The translations under genes and the position numbers were made by a program. Positions 36,626-45,598 of a stretch of 64,000 bases of DNA are shown here, in pieces. The DNA lies in assembly GCA_036927565.1 (NCBI GenBank), contig JAYESD010000001.1, positions 8,122,001 through 8,186,000 on the forward strand, read 5' to 3'. This DNA comes from Tuctoria greenei. Its lineage: Eukaryota; Streptophyta; Magnoliopsida; Poales; Poaceae. The notes under the pieces were generated by a model. It was not told the origin of the DNA and made no database searches. It saw only the letters and a program-made list of their open reading frames with translations. Position 1 is the first letter of the stretch; the number at the start of each line of letters is the position of its first letter.

Positions 36626-37476
36626 TGTCGGTGGTTTTGATCCAGCAGATCTCCCGATACTGCTAAAGTGTTGAAGGAGTTTGTGGTTCGGTGTGGGCGC
36701 GCGGAGATTCAAGAAGGTGAAAATCAAAGTAATGTAGGAGACACGAGTATTTACGTGGTTCGGACCGCCTGAGCGTAATACCCTACTCCATGGGTGTGTT
36801 GGTGTTGTATTAGCGGTAAGAGCTTGTCACGAACGCGTGGAGTGCATATGATCGTCCGTGAACGTCCCTGAGTGTATCGTCGGTCTGTCCTTTTATAGTA
36901 CAAGGATATGCCGTTACAAGCTAGCCTGACCCGACATGTGGCCCTGACGGTTACTGGTATTGATACACGATTAATTGCTCTTAATGATCCTGTAACTGGC
37001 TTTGACAGCACCATTACTGGTGTTAAGATCGTCCGATTGAGTGTCATTAATATGGTATTAATGGCACTTAACTGGGTCTTTAAGTCCTTGACTCTACTTT
37101 GAAGATCCGGAGCCGTTACAAGGTCTTCCGGAGATTAGAAGCTGGAAGGTCCGACGATTTGACACGTGGCAGCTGTGGAGCTTGCTGTGGGAAGCAGGTA
37201 GCTCCGGGGCTACCAGACACGTGTCAGGTCCGGAGCTTCTCTCGGTCTGGGGTTAAGTCCGGAGGTGCTGTTTTGGTACGTGGTCCGGAGCTTCCCCCTT
37301 GTAGGAGGTAGCTCCGGGTTAGTCGTACACGTGGCGACACAGAGATTAACCATGTTGGAGAAGCGGGTCTGGTCATGTCTGACAAGTGGGCCTCCGAGGG
37401 TCTTCAAACCAAGTAGATGGCTTTCCTTTGAGATTGCTATAACCTCAGGGGGTGTATGGTTTTTAGGGTACCGACA
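36626..37476 (-). repeat. 5' LTR of Tat-A
   Basis: 851 bp, TGTCGGT...ACCGACA. Minus-strand U3 holds four ACGTG cores (plus-strand positions about 37163, 37219, 37278 and 37329) in less than 180 bp, three of them CACGTG G-boxes. A TATA-type CTATAAAAGG (near 36890) lies downstream in transcription. Confidence 0.9.
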
Positions 37477-37481
37477 GTATT
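37477..37481. repeat. Right target site duplication of Tat-A
   Basis: GTATT is identical to 24533-24537. Confidence 0.85.
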
Positions 37482-38830
37482 GATGGAAAGCATTGAAGGA
37501 AGACATTTACTGCAGTGAAGGAAGACATTTATGACCTAAAACGACACACTTCTTGAGACAAGTTCAAAGGCCCAAAACGTCAAACGTTATGAGATAGAGG
37601 GAGTATGTTCCTTTGGTTACGTGACTCACAAAAGCTTACTGACGGTAAGAAACAGTGACCGCAAAATAAGCTTACTGAAGGAAATAGACCCAGATTTACA
37701 GAATGAAATAGACCGCAAAATCCTTGTCGAGAATACGTACATTCATTGAATATAAAATACACATCCAGTCTAAAAAAATGACGGAACATGCGGGCTGCCA
37801 CAAACTCAATCTCAAAGAGCGACACTTAGAGCTCATCACCGGCAACACATCACGCAAGAACTCAATAGATTACGAGAGTAGATATCTGAATAAATTATGG
37901 TACTCATAACAATATATTATTCGTATTTGCTTTACTTATTTTTTTCTTCGTTGTGATTGGATAAATTCTTTGTGTTGTTCTTGTTCTACATATTCTTATC
38001 AATATATTTTTCTTTGTTATCAATAAATTGGATTCTAAGTCTCTCATGTCTCTATTTTTAAAATATCATATTGTATTTGAATTATTTATATTCTTGATGA
38101 ATTTAATTTTAATCATGTTATTTACTGTATGCATATGAATTGTGTTAGAAATTATAATTATTTATCAAATTAGTAAACAATTTCAGCAAAATAATTTTTT
38201 TGGTATACCCGTTGATAAAATCTAGATACGCCACTCCTGCGCGTGCCACGGAACCACGATCTACGCACGTCTGAAGAGGTACGCAACGCCGTGGAGGCAA
38301 CGTAGCCGGGGATCGGTGGAGGGCGGTTGGACGGCCGCCCAGCCCGCGCGCGACGGCGCGAGACACGCGCGCTCGTGCGGCACCTTTCCCCGACATGTCC
38401 ACGCCCGACGCGCCCGCGGACTTCGCCGGGCGCAGAACCTCCACGCCCCAAGGCAGGCGGCGCAAATCCCCGCGTAAATCGTTGTTTTTTTTTCCTTGGC
38501 GAGGCCCGATACATTGGCAGAAGCAGCGTGCGCGGATGGCTGCGCCGGCGTGTGGCGAGCCTGACAGCCTGTGGACTGCTAGTTAGCGCACTCACTGCAA
38601 TAGTTGGGCTGCACACGCAGCTGGTTAGAAAAAAAGGAAAAAATACCATGTACTCGCACGGAAAATATACCATGGTAAAAACACTTATTTCAGATATGCT
38701 AGTACCTCCTTAGCAAGAAAAACTCTCAGGTACCGACTCATTCAGTTATAAGAATTAAGGACCGTTTCAGTTTAGACTCAAAGTGAAAGTGAAACAACCT
38801 TTAATTGCAGCTGCCGTAAACAGCTGGGAG
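37482..38830. other. Intergenic host DNA between Tat-A and the RGF-type gene
   Basis: A Stowaway-like right end (AGAGGGAGTATG) near 37595 has no matching left end. An AT-rich block (37740-38215) is followed by a GC-rich block (38220-38620) without a recognisable coding sequence. Nothing else is supported. Confidence 0.45.
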
Positions 38831-38840
38831 CTGGAGGAAA

Positions 38841-39266
38841 CCTATATATGCCTAGCCTTTCTGGGCACTAATCCCGAATTTTGCAGGCGCTAGTAAATCC
38901 GATACCTGCCCATTGTTTGGACACAAGATAGGGTGCGTCTTCTTGGTGTTCTCACCATTCGCCACAAGCTGTGCTGGCGTGTAGTGTGTGGAAATACAGA
39001 TAAACAAACACCGACTTTTAAGAACCGTCGGGTTTCACCCATGCACACCCCTCTTGCACTCGTACACATATTTTTTTTTGAGGGAATGCACTTGTATATA
39101 TTCCCAAGGGAAATTCACCTTTTGGCCCTTCTCTGCCTCCTCACACGAGTGAACTCCTCGGCCAGCTGCTGACACGATCCACTAGATGATCACCTCCCTC
39201 ACCATGTTCCCCTTCATCTCTATTTCTCCTGCTACCGACACCACCAGTTGTTCTTGCTTTCTTGCC
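38841..39266 (+). promoter_or_regulatory. Probable TATA box and 5'-UTR of the RGF-type gene
   Basis: CTATATATGCC at about 38842-38852 is a good TATA box in the right orientation. This would give a leader of roughly 390 nt. In-frame ATGs at 39186 and 39204 precede the preferred start. Confidence 0.5.
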
Positions 39267-39803
39267 ATGCCGGGCTTAAGCCCACCTTTTGCCCCTAACG
39301 GGCAGACGAAGCTCACCACCACCGTTCTCCTTATCTTCCTCGCTGCTGTTCTCGTCGCTAGCTCATGCGAAGCGAGAGGTCTTCATGTCCATGGCAAGGG
39401 CAGCTCAAGCAACTCACGTCTACCTGCAGGCAAGGTTAGTATCACTGATAAAGAAATGGTTCGAACCGCTTGATCATAATGAATTCTAACAAGTTTTCTC
39501 TTGGCAAGCCGCACATCCAAATAACTCGGTTCGTTTCCCTTTCTGTAGGATGCGGCAAGCTTGAAGGTCGGTGGTTTACTGACAAGGCAGACAGATGCAA
39601 GAACAACGGTTGACACTGCTATAGATGATCACTTGCCTCGCCCGGATGCAAAGACGACGGAGAGAGTGGCAATGGCATCACCAGCGGGTGCAGTATCAGC
39701 CACGCCCGTGGTTAAAGTCCCACAGCGGTTTTTTCAACAGGAGAACACCGAATTCCATCTCGATTACGCTGGGCCAAGAACACACCCTCCCTCTCACAAC
39801 TAA
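39267..39803 (+). CDS. RGF/GOLVEN/CLEL secreted peptide hormone precursor
   Basis: Two exons (39267-39434 and 39549-39803) with a GT-AG intron (GGCAAG|GTTAGT, TTTCTGTAG) encode about 140 residues. The start at 39267 puts a short n-region before the signal-peptide core LTTTVLLIFLAAVLVASSCEA. An in-frame ATG at 39186 would add 27 residues ahead of it and is less likely. The variable middle is followed by the last 13 residues DYAGPRTHPPSHN, ending exactly at the stop. This matches the RGF/CLEL consensus DY-x-x-P-x-x-x-P-P-x-H-N. In the family the Asp-Tyr tyrosine is sulfated by TPST, a Pro is hydroxylated, and the peptide signals through RGI/RGFR receptor kinases to maintain root meristems and gravitropism. 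Processing and role here are inferred. The gene lies between two retrotransposon blocks but is intact. Confidence 0.88.
39435..39548 (+). other. Intron of the RGF-type gene
   Basis: 114-bp GT-AG intron in phase 0. Splicing joins ...LPAGK to DAASLKVGG. Without it the frame stops at 39473 before the peptide. Confidence 0.85.
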
Positions 39804-40217
39804 TGAGATCCGAATAATCTCATTTGCTGACCTAGCTACTCTCTTTCTATTCCAGTCTTCTTTTCTATCTGATGAAAGGCCATCGATGTATATGTCAGAT
39901 TTTTTAGCCCTACTGATGGTAAGCCCAGATCCTACGTGCATGAGGTGTGTGCCCTGTGCTGCTAACCTTTCTAGTTGGCTTAGACCTTTGATTTGGCAAT
40001 GTTCTTGGTAGCTATCGTTGTCGATCTGTTTCATCATTGTGTAGTCTGTTGCCCCTTCTGGTTGCTTGCGGTCTACTATAGCTGCTTACACAATTCTTTG
40101 TTAATTATATTGCGTTTCATCTATAGTCTCATACTTCCTATGTTACCTAAAATAAGACTACTCATATCTTTGTCTGGTATATATGTTCTCTCAAATGTTT
40201 CAAGTAAATAGTATCTT

Positions 40218-40266
<49 letters not shown>

Positions 40267-41454
40267 CCTAGCTACAGAATGTGCACTTGTAGAAGAAGTA
40301 CTTGCATAACTGTCCAATGAGATACGTTGTGCCACCATCTTCTAGCCCCAAAAATGTCACACCATCCCCGACGCATACTAATGTCAATCGGTCATCTACT
40401 CATTGTTCGATTATTTCACAACAGAGATCACATAACGGTAGCAGTAATTGGGATTTTAATAACAGAGATCACAACCGAGGTGTTGCTCCACTAGAAATTA
40501 ATAACAGTTCGCGTGTAGGTATACTAGCATATGGAATACACACTATTTGCATAAAAAAAAGAATACACATCGGTGTCACACCTATCAGAGTAAATCAACA
40601 AGGAAACAGAAAGCATTACAAGTTGCACAGTTTATGCAGATAATTGTTGATATGTCGAATTTGTACCTCGGTGTTGTTTAGAACTGCCGACCGACAGGTG
40701 GTTACAACAATGAACATGTAGTGAACAGTAAGCGTATACAGTTCGCTCCATCGGACTCTGCAAAAGTGCAAACTATATACTTGGGCGTCGGGTGAACTCA
40801 CCATCGATCCTGGTAATCCAGGACAGAAGCCTTGCTTCAAGCAAAGTAGTAAACCCAACAATAGCTGCATGCGTCGAGTTCCATTCCAGCCCCCGAATCC
40901 TCGATCATGCATTCCGCAAATCCCGCTGTGTTGCCGCCTGTGTCCCTAGATGACGTACCAGGAGTAGTTCTTAAATCAACAGCCACACTTGCATCATGTA
41001 AAGTAAGCCGTCTTAGCAAGAAACAGTGATCACATAGTTATCGTTGCAAGGGAGAAAAATGTAGAACCGTTGACCCGAACCCGACTGGGGTACAGAGATG
41101 AACTTTGGTATCCGCGACGTGGTCTCCGGCTAGCTCAAAGGTTTGGAAACACGAGGTATCCATGTGCGTTGGAGACTTTGAGTGGAAACTGCTTCCTCTT
41201 TTCTCAAAAGATTATCACCTTTAATTTAAAAAATAAATTAAAGATGACAATCTTTTAGAAAGAAGGGAGTATATATACAGAAACACAAAGTAAGATATGC
41301 CCAATCGCGACAATCTTACAATCTTCTCGAGAATGTCCCCTCTGCACCTCAATCTTAGCAACAATCAGCTAGCAGAGCAAAGTGACTTAACATGACAGGA
41401 GCAATCGAAATGTCAGCTGCATGCTCAGTAGAGACACACATGCCAACCAAAAGA
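39804..41454. other. Intergenic DNA after the RGF-type gene
   Basis: Contains the RGF 3'-UTR, a TA microsatellite and AT-rich DNA. Short minus-strand ORFs near 40616-41019 have no recognisable domain. I see no further gene. Confidence 0.45.
40220..40263. repeat. (TA)n microsatellite
   Basis: About 22 uninterrupted TA units; likely length-polymorphic. Confidence 0.95.
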
Positions 41455-41960
41455 CACTACTACAAAAAGCATTTTCACAAGCGCCTCGATTTTTCAAACA
41501 CAGGAGATCCGTAAAAAATGCGACTATGATGACGAATGAAACAATAACCATCCGTGATGAAAGAACATCACATGCAGATTTAAAAAAACATCCACCTGGG
41601 TAAATACATGATTTTCTTAGACGGCTATAAATTAAGAACCGTCTGTAATGTAACAAAATTCATATACGGTTTTTACTTAACACCGCCTGGATAAATACAA
41701 TATTTTCACGGGCGGTCATTGTTTAAGAACCGTATGTACTGGTTCAAACATCACAAGCGGTTTTTATTGAAGAACCGTCTGGGCAAAGTCATTATTTTCA
41801 CAGACTGCCTGTTAATTAAGAACCGTGTGTCATGCTGATATGCTCCTCCCTACAGGAATCCCGACGATTTGCGACGGTCCTGAAACCATCGCAAATAAGC
41901 TATTTGCGACGGCTTCACTTGTTTGCGACGACCACCGTAGTTTCAGGGCCCTCTTGCGAT
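41455..41960. mobile_element. One terminus of a CACTA (En/Spm) transposon with subterminal repeats, truncated
   Basis: CACTACTACAAAAAGC at 41455 is a grass CACTA terminal inverted repeat. It is followed by at least five subterminal repeats around AAGAACCGT/ACGGTTTTT (near 41610-41645, 41665-41690, 41705-41735, 41755-41785, 41800-41830) in both orientations. After about 41855 the repeats change to TTTGCGACGG/CCATCGCAAA with CCTGAAA, as in a second CACTA-like family. No opposite terminus (GTAGTAGTG) is seen, so this is a fragment or a nested pair. Confidence 0.7.
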
Positions 41961-41969
41961 GGCCCTGAA

Positions 41970-42115
41970 ATCTCTCTCTACCTCTATCTTCCTCTCCCTC
42001 TATCTCCATCTACATCTCCCTCTCCCACTCTATCTCAATCCTTTTCCCTCTATCTTTCTCCCTCTTCTAACTCTAACTAACTATCTCCCACTCTCACTCT
42101 CTTTCCTTGATTCAT
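41970..42115. repeat. CT-rich low-complexity tract
   Basis: Irregular CTCTATCTC/CTCCCTC repeats over about 145 bp, with no coding content. Confidence 0.85.
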
Positions 42116-42285
42116 TTTGGCTAAGTTGAGGTAAACCTAGAATTGTTAAGTTGACATAGAAAATTACTTGACCCGCAAAAGAAGGGTCACCTGGAAGGAC
42201 CGATAGTGGTGGTAGCTGGATCCCCAGACCTTGCACCCGAGCCATGAGCTATCATTTCAAATATTAGATGTTACCTATTAGTAAG

Positions 42286-43143
42286 TGTCGGTATCCTAGA
42301 AACCGTACACCCCTTGAGGTTACAAAGATATCAAGGGAAAGTCACCCACTTGATTTGAAGACCATCGGAGGCCCACATGTCATATGAAACCAGACCTGCT
42401 TCTCCAACATGGTTAATCCCAGGGTCGCCACGTGTACTATCAAATCGGAGCTACCGCCCACAAGGGGGAAGCTCCGGACCATGTACCGAAATGGCACCTC
42501 CGGACTTAACCCCAGACCGAGAGAAGCTCCGGACCTGACACGTGTCAGGTAGCTCCGGAGCTTCCTGTTTCCCACAGTATGCTCCGGAGCTGCCACGTGT
42601 CCACCCGTCGGAGCTTCAGCCTTTGACCTCCGGAAGACTTCATAACGGCTCCGGATCTTCAAAGGGGAATCAAGGACTTCAAGACCCGATTAAGTGTCAT
42701 TAATACCATATTAATGACACACGGTCAGATGACCTTAATTACCAGTAACGGTGCTGTCAAAGCCCATTACCCGGTCATTAAGGGCAATTAAACCTGTTGA
42801 ATGAATATCAATACTAGTAACAGCCGGGGCCACATGTCGGGCCAGGCTAACTTGTAACGGCCTGCCCTTGCACTATAAAAGGGCAGGCCGACTACGGACT
42901 TGGGGGTCGAGTGACGCAACATACGCGCCATAGACGCTCAACACACGCTAATACAACTAATACAACACCAACACACCCGTGGAGTAGGGTATTACGCTCA
43001 AGCGGCCCGAACCACGTAAACTCCTGTGTCTCTTGCATCATTTACTATTCATCTTCTTGAATCTCCGCGCGCACACACCGAACATCAAACTCCTATAACA
43101 CTTCAGTAGTGTCGGGAGATCTGCCGGTTCCAAACCACCGACA
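42286..43143 (+). repeat. 5' LTR of Tat-B
   Basis: 858 bp, starts TGTCGGTATCC and ends CCACCGACA. TATA box CTATAAAAG at about 42873-42881. Upstream of it are CACGTG cores near 42430, 42540 and 42595, as in Tat-A. Confidence 0.88.
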
Positions 43144-43144
43144 G

Positions 43145-43163
43145 TTGGCGCGCCAGGTAGGGG
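43145..43163 (+). other. Primer-binding site of Tat-B
   Basis: TTGGCGCGCCAGGTAGGGG lies 1 nt after the LTR, the same as in Tat-A. Confidence 0.7.
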
Positions 43164-43180
43164 CGCCCGAGGTTTTGAGA

Positions 43181-45598
43181 ATGGTGAATTCAGCTGCTGG
43201 ATCATCCAACGGTCAACCTGCTGCTCAGGCTGTTGGGGGCAATCCCTCCAATATGCAGCCACCAACAGGAGCCTCAGCACCAGCAGGAGTCACACTCCCA
43301 CCACCACCGCCTTCACCAGCAAATCAAGCTGGGCAACGCGATGGTGCACCGGCGTCAATCACTGCGTCGGCAAATCATGACAACCCGGAACACGCGCTCC
43401 ATGCAGCGCATGCTCTTCTCCAACGCCCACCACCTCTGGATGCATCTCGAGATGCACTGGAGCAGTGGAGGGCCGATGTGGAGAATTTGGTTGCAGCAGC
43501 AGCCGAACGCCTCAGCAACCAGAGTCCTCCTCCTTCAGGACGAGCCCCGTCGCAGCGGCGGACTTTGTCTGGTAGACTTGGCCCGCACGTTTCCAATAGC
43601 AGGAGACGTGCTGCATCACAACAAGTGACGTCATTGCCCTCTGGGGCACGACACACTCACACGGTATCCGGGCTTTCGACTCATGACCTTCGGGCGGAGC
43701 TTGATCGCCGATACCGCCAGCAGGACGGCCGAGTCCATATTGAGTGTGCCCGTGAAAGACGGGAAGCTCAGGACCTTTCTGCTCCTGAAGGAGTGGGAGG
43801 AGGCTGTTCAGCCTTGGCCATGCATCTGCGTATGGTCAGGTGGCCACAGAAGTTCCGGCCTCACCCGCCGGAAAAATTCGACGGGACTGTCAATCCCGCC
43901 GAATTTCTTCAGGTCTACTCCACTGCAATCTTGGCAGCTGGAGGAAACAAGGCTGTGATGGCCAATTGTTTTCCAGTGGCCTTAACAGGGACCGCCAGGT
44001 CCTGGTTTATGAGCCTTCCACCCAACTCTATCAATAGTTGGGAGGAGTTGCGCCAGCAGTTCACCGCCAACTTCGGGAGTTCATACACCCGACCAGGCAC
44101 TGAACTGGACCTTTTTGCAGTCGTGAAAAAAGGTGGAGAATCCCTGCGATCATTCATCCAGAGGTCCTCTCAGGTACGAAATACTATTCCTTCTATCTCT
44201 AGCGCCTCTGTCATTGTGACATTCAGACAGGGTGTATGGGACAAGAAGATGTTGGAGAAACTGGCGATCAAGGAGATCACCGGTGTCACGGAACTCTTCA
44301 GCTTGGCTGACAAATGTGCCAGAGCTGCGGAGGGCTGTGAGATGCACTCCAAACAAACCTCGAAGGGTCACAAGAAATCCTCCAAAGAAGAAGCCGCTAC
44401 CTCCGGGGGTGGCAAGAAGAAAAAGAAGACCAACGGCAAGAAGAAGCCGTCGGCCAGCACATCCAATGTTGCAGCTGCTGCAACTCCGGGTGGACGGGGG
44501 CCACGCCCCGAGAAGCGATCTCGACCGTCTTGTGAAGACGGTGGCAAACCCAAAGTGTGGTGTCCCATTCACAAAACGGGCAGCCACAGTTTGGAAGACT
44601 GCCGGGAGGTCCAAAACCTGGCCGAGCGCTACAACAAGCGCCGAGAAGAATCTCCTTTCCGACAGAGGGAAGGAAAGCAAAAAGTCGACGAAGCTCTGGC
44701 TGAAGAGGAGTTAGGATTTCAGGATCCCAAAAAGGTCCTGAAGGCCGTTTACACCTCCATCGACGATGATTCTGACGTCTCTGATAACGAGCGTCGGAAG
44801 ACCATGAACACCATTTTTGGTGGATCATGGGACATCGCCTCCCGCCGCGTCATCAAGACTATGCGTCGGGATATGGCTGCTGTAGCTCCTACAGTCAGGC
44901 CGGAACCTCATCGGAAGTGGATGGACACAACCATCACTTTTGATGCTTCGGATTGCCCTCGGAGCATGGTTGGAGCAGGACAGTTACCTTTGATGGTGTC
45001 TCCTAACATCAACAACATCCAGCTCCACCACGTCATGGTAGACGGAGGTTCGGGGCTTAACCTCATAAGCTTCGAAGCTTTTACTAAGCTTCAACTCCGA
45101 CCTTCGGATCTCCACCCCTCTCGACCTTTCTCCGGAGTAGGTCCGGGGGCCATTACCCCACTCGGAGCTATTACTCTCCCCGTTACCTTCGGGACACGGG
45201 AGAAGTACCGCACCGAGAAGTTGGTCTTCGACGTTGCTCAGATCAACTTACCCTTCAATGCCATCTTGGGTAGGCCTGCCCTGTACAAATTCATGGTAGT
45301 TGCCCATTATGGCTATCTGGTGTTGAAGATGCCAATGCCAGTAGGCGTTCTCCGGATCCGCGGAGATCGCACTGCCGGAGTAACTGCTCTGGAAGAACTC
45401 CATGCACTCACCACGGAGCAACAGGAGGATTCCAGGCAGGAGCAAGCTCCAAAACCCCCGAGCATTCGTCAACGAGTCTCGACTTCTGCACCTCGTGTGC
45501 AGCCAAGCGGCGACACCGACATTCCCGTCAAAGTCGTCCAAATTGGTTCCGATGCCGCTCAGACCACCCGTATATCGGGGGGATTGAACGACAAATAG
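43181..45598 (+). CDS. Tat-B gag-protease polyprotein (intact frame)
   Basis: 805 codons from the ATG at 43181 (MVNSAAGSSNGQPAAQ) to the TAG at 45596. The order is a Pro/Gln/Ser-rich N-terminus with RERRE-type basic stretches and a Retrotrans_gag capsid domain (about residues 220-390; KFDGTVNPAEFLQVYSTAIL). Then come a Lys-rich segment, a WCPIHKTGSHSLEDC Cys/His motif near 465, an acidic linker, and a retroviral-type aspartic protease (VDGGSGLNLISF near 622, with ILGRPALYKF downstream). Gag would form the virus-like particle and protease would mature it. The protease motif is DGGS rather than DS/TG, and Tat-A has the same. The frame is open throughout, in contrast to pol. Confidence 0.88.
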   Translation: MVNSAAGSSNGQPAAQAVGGNPSNMQPPTGASAPAGVTLPPPPPSPANQAGQRDGAPASITASANHDNPEHALHAAHALLQRPPPLDASRDALEQWRADVENLVAAAAERLSNQSPPPSGRAPSQRRTLSGRLGPHVSNSRRRAASQQVTSLPSGARHTHTVSGLSTHDLRAELDRRYRQQDGRVHIECARERREAQDLSAPEGVGGGCSALAMHLRMVRWPQKFRPHPPEKFDGTVNPAEFLQVYSTAILAAGGNKAVMANCFPVALTGTARSWFMSLPPNSINSWEELRQQFTANFGSSYTRPGTELDLFAVVKKGGESLRSFIQRSSQVRNTIPSISSASVIVTFRQGVWDKKMLEKLAIKEITGVTELFSLADKCARAAEGCEMHSKQTSKGHKKSSKEEAATSGGGKKKKKTNGKKKPSASTSNVAAAATPGGRGPRPEKRSRPSCEDGGKPKVWCPIHKTGSHSLEDCREVQNLAERYNKRREESPFRQREGKQKVDEALAEEELGFQDPKKVLKAVYTSIDDDSDVSDNERRKTMNTIFGGSWDIASRRVIKTMRRDMAAVAPTVRPEPHRKWMDTTITFDASDCPRSMVGAGQLPLMVSPNINNIQLHHVMVDGGSGLNLISFEAFTKLQLRPSDLHPSRPFSGVGPGAITPLGAITLPVTFGTREKYRTEKLVFDVAQINLPFNAILGRPALYKFMVVAHYGYLVLKMPMPVGVLRIRGDRTAGVTALEELHALTTEQQEDSRQEQAPKPPSIRQRVSTSAPRVQPSGDTDIPVKVVQIGSDAAQTTRISGGLNDK

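Larger units (their letters stand above)
24538..37476 (-). mobile_element. Complete Tat-lineage Ty3/Gypsy LTR retrotransposon (Tat-A), with antisense ORF
   Basis: The element is 12.9 kb, in minus orientation, bounded by LTRs that start TGTCGGT and end ACCGACA and by a perfect 5-bp target duplication. Reading the minus strand the order is 5' LTR, primer-binding site, gag, protease, RT, RNase H plus a second archaeal-type RNase H, integrase, spacer, antisense ORF, polypurine tract, 3' LTR. The dual RNase H and the antisense ORF after integrase place it in the Tat (Retand/Grande/RIRE2-like) group. The LTRs differ by roughly 34 substitutions by eye over about 840 bp plus one indel, about 4 percent, so the insertion is not very recent. 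Coding frames carry several nonsense codons and frameshifts. Confidence 0.93.

Noticed and set aside
38145..38713. GC-rich ORFs on both strands upstream of the peptide gene
   Set aside because: No domain, no start context, and frames on opposite strands are equally open.
40616..41019. Minus-strand ORFs of 60-98 codons after the peptide gene
   Set aside because: One contains a hydrophobic stretch (LLLGLLLCLKQGF) but it is not at the N-terminus as in a secreted peptide, and no family is recognisable.
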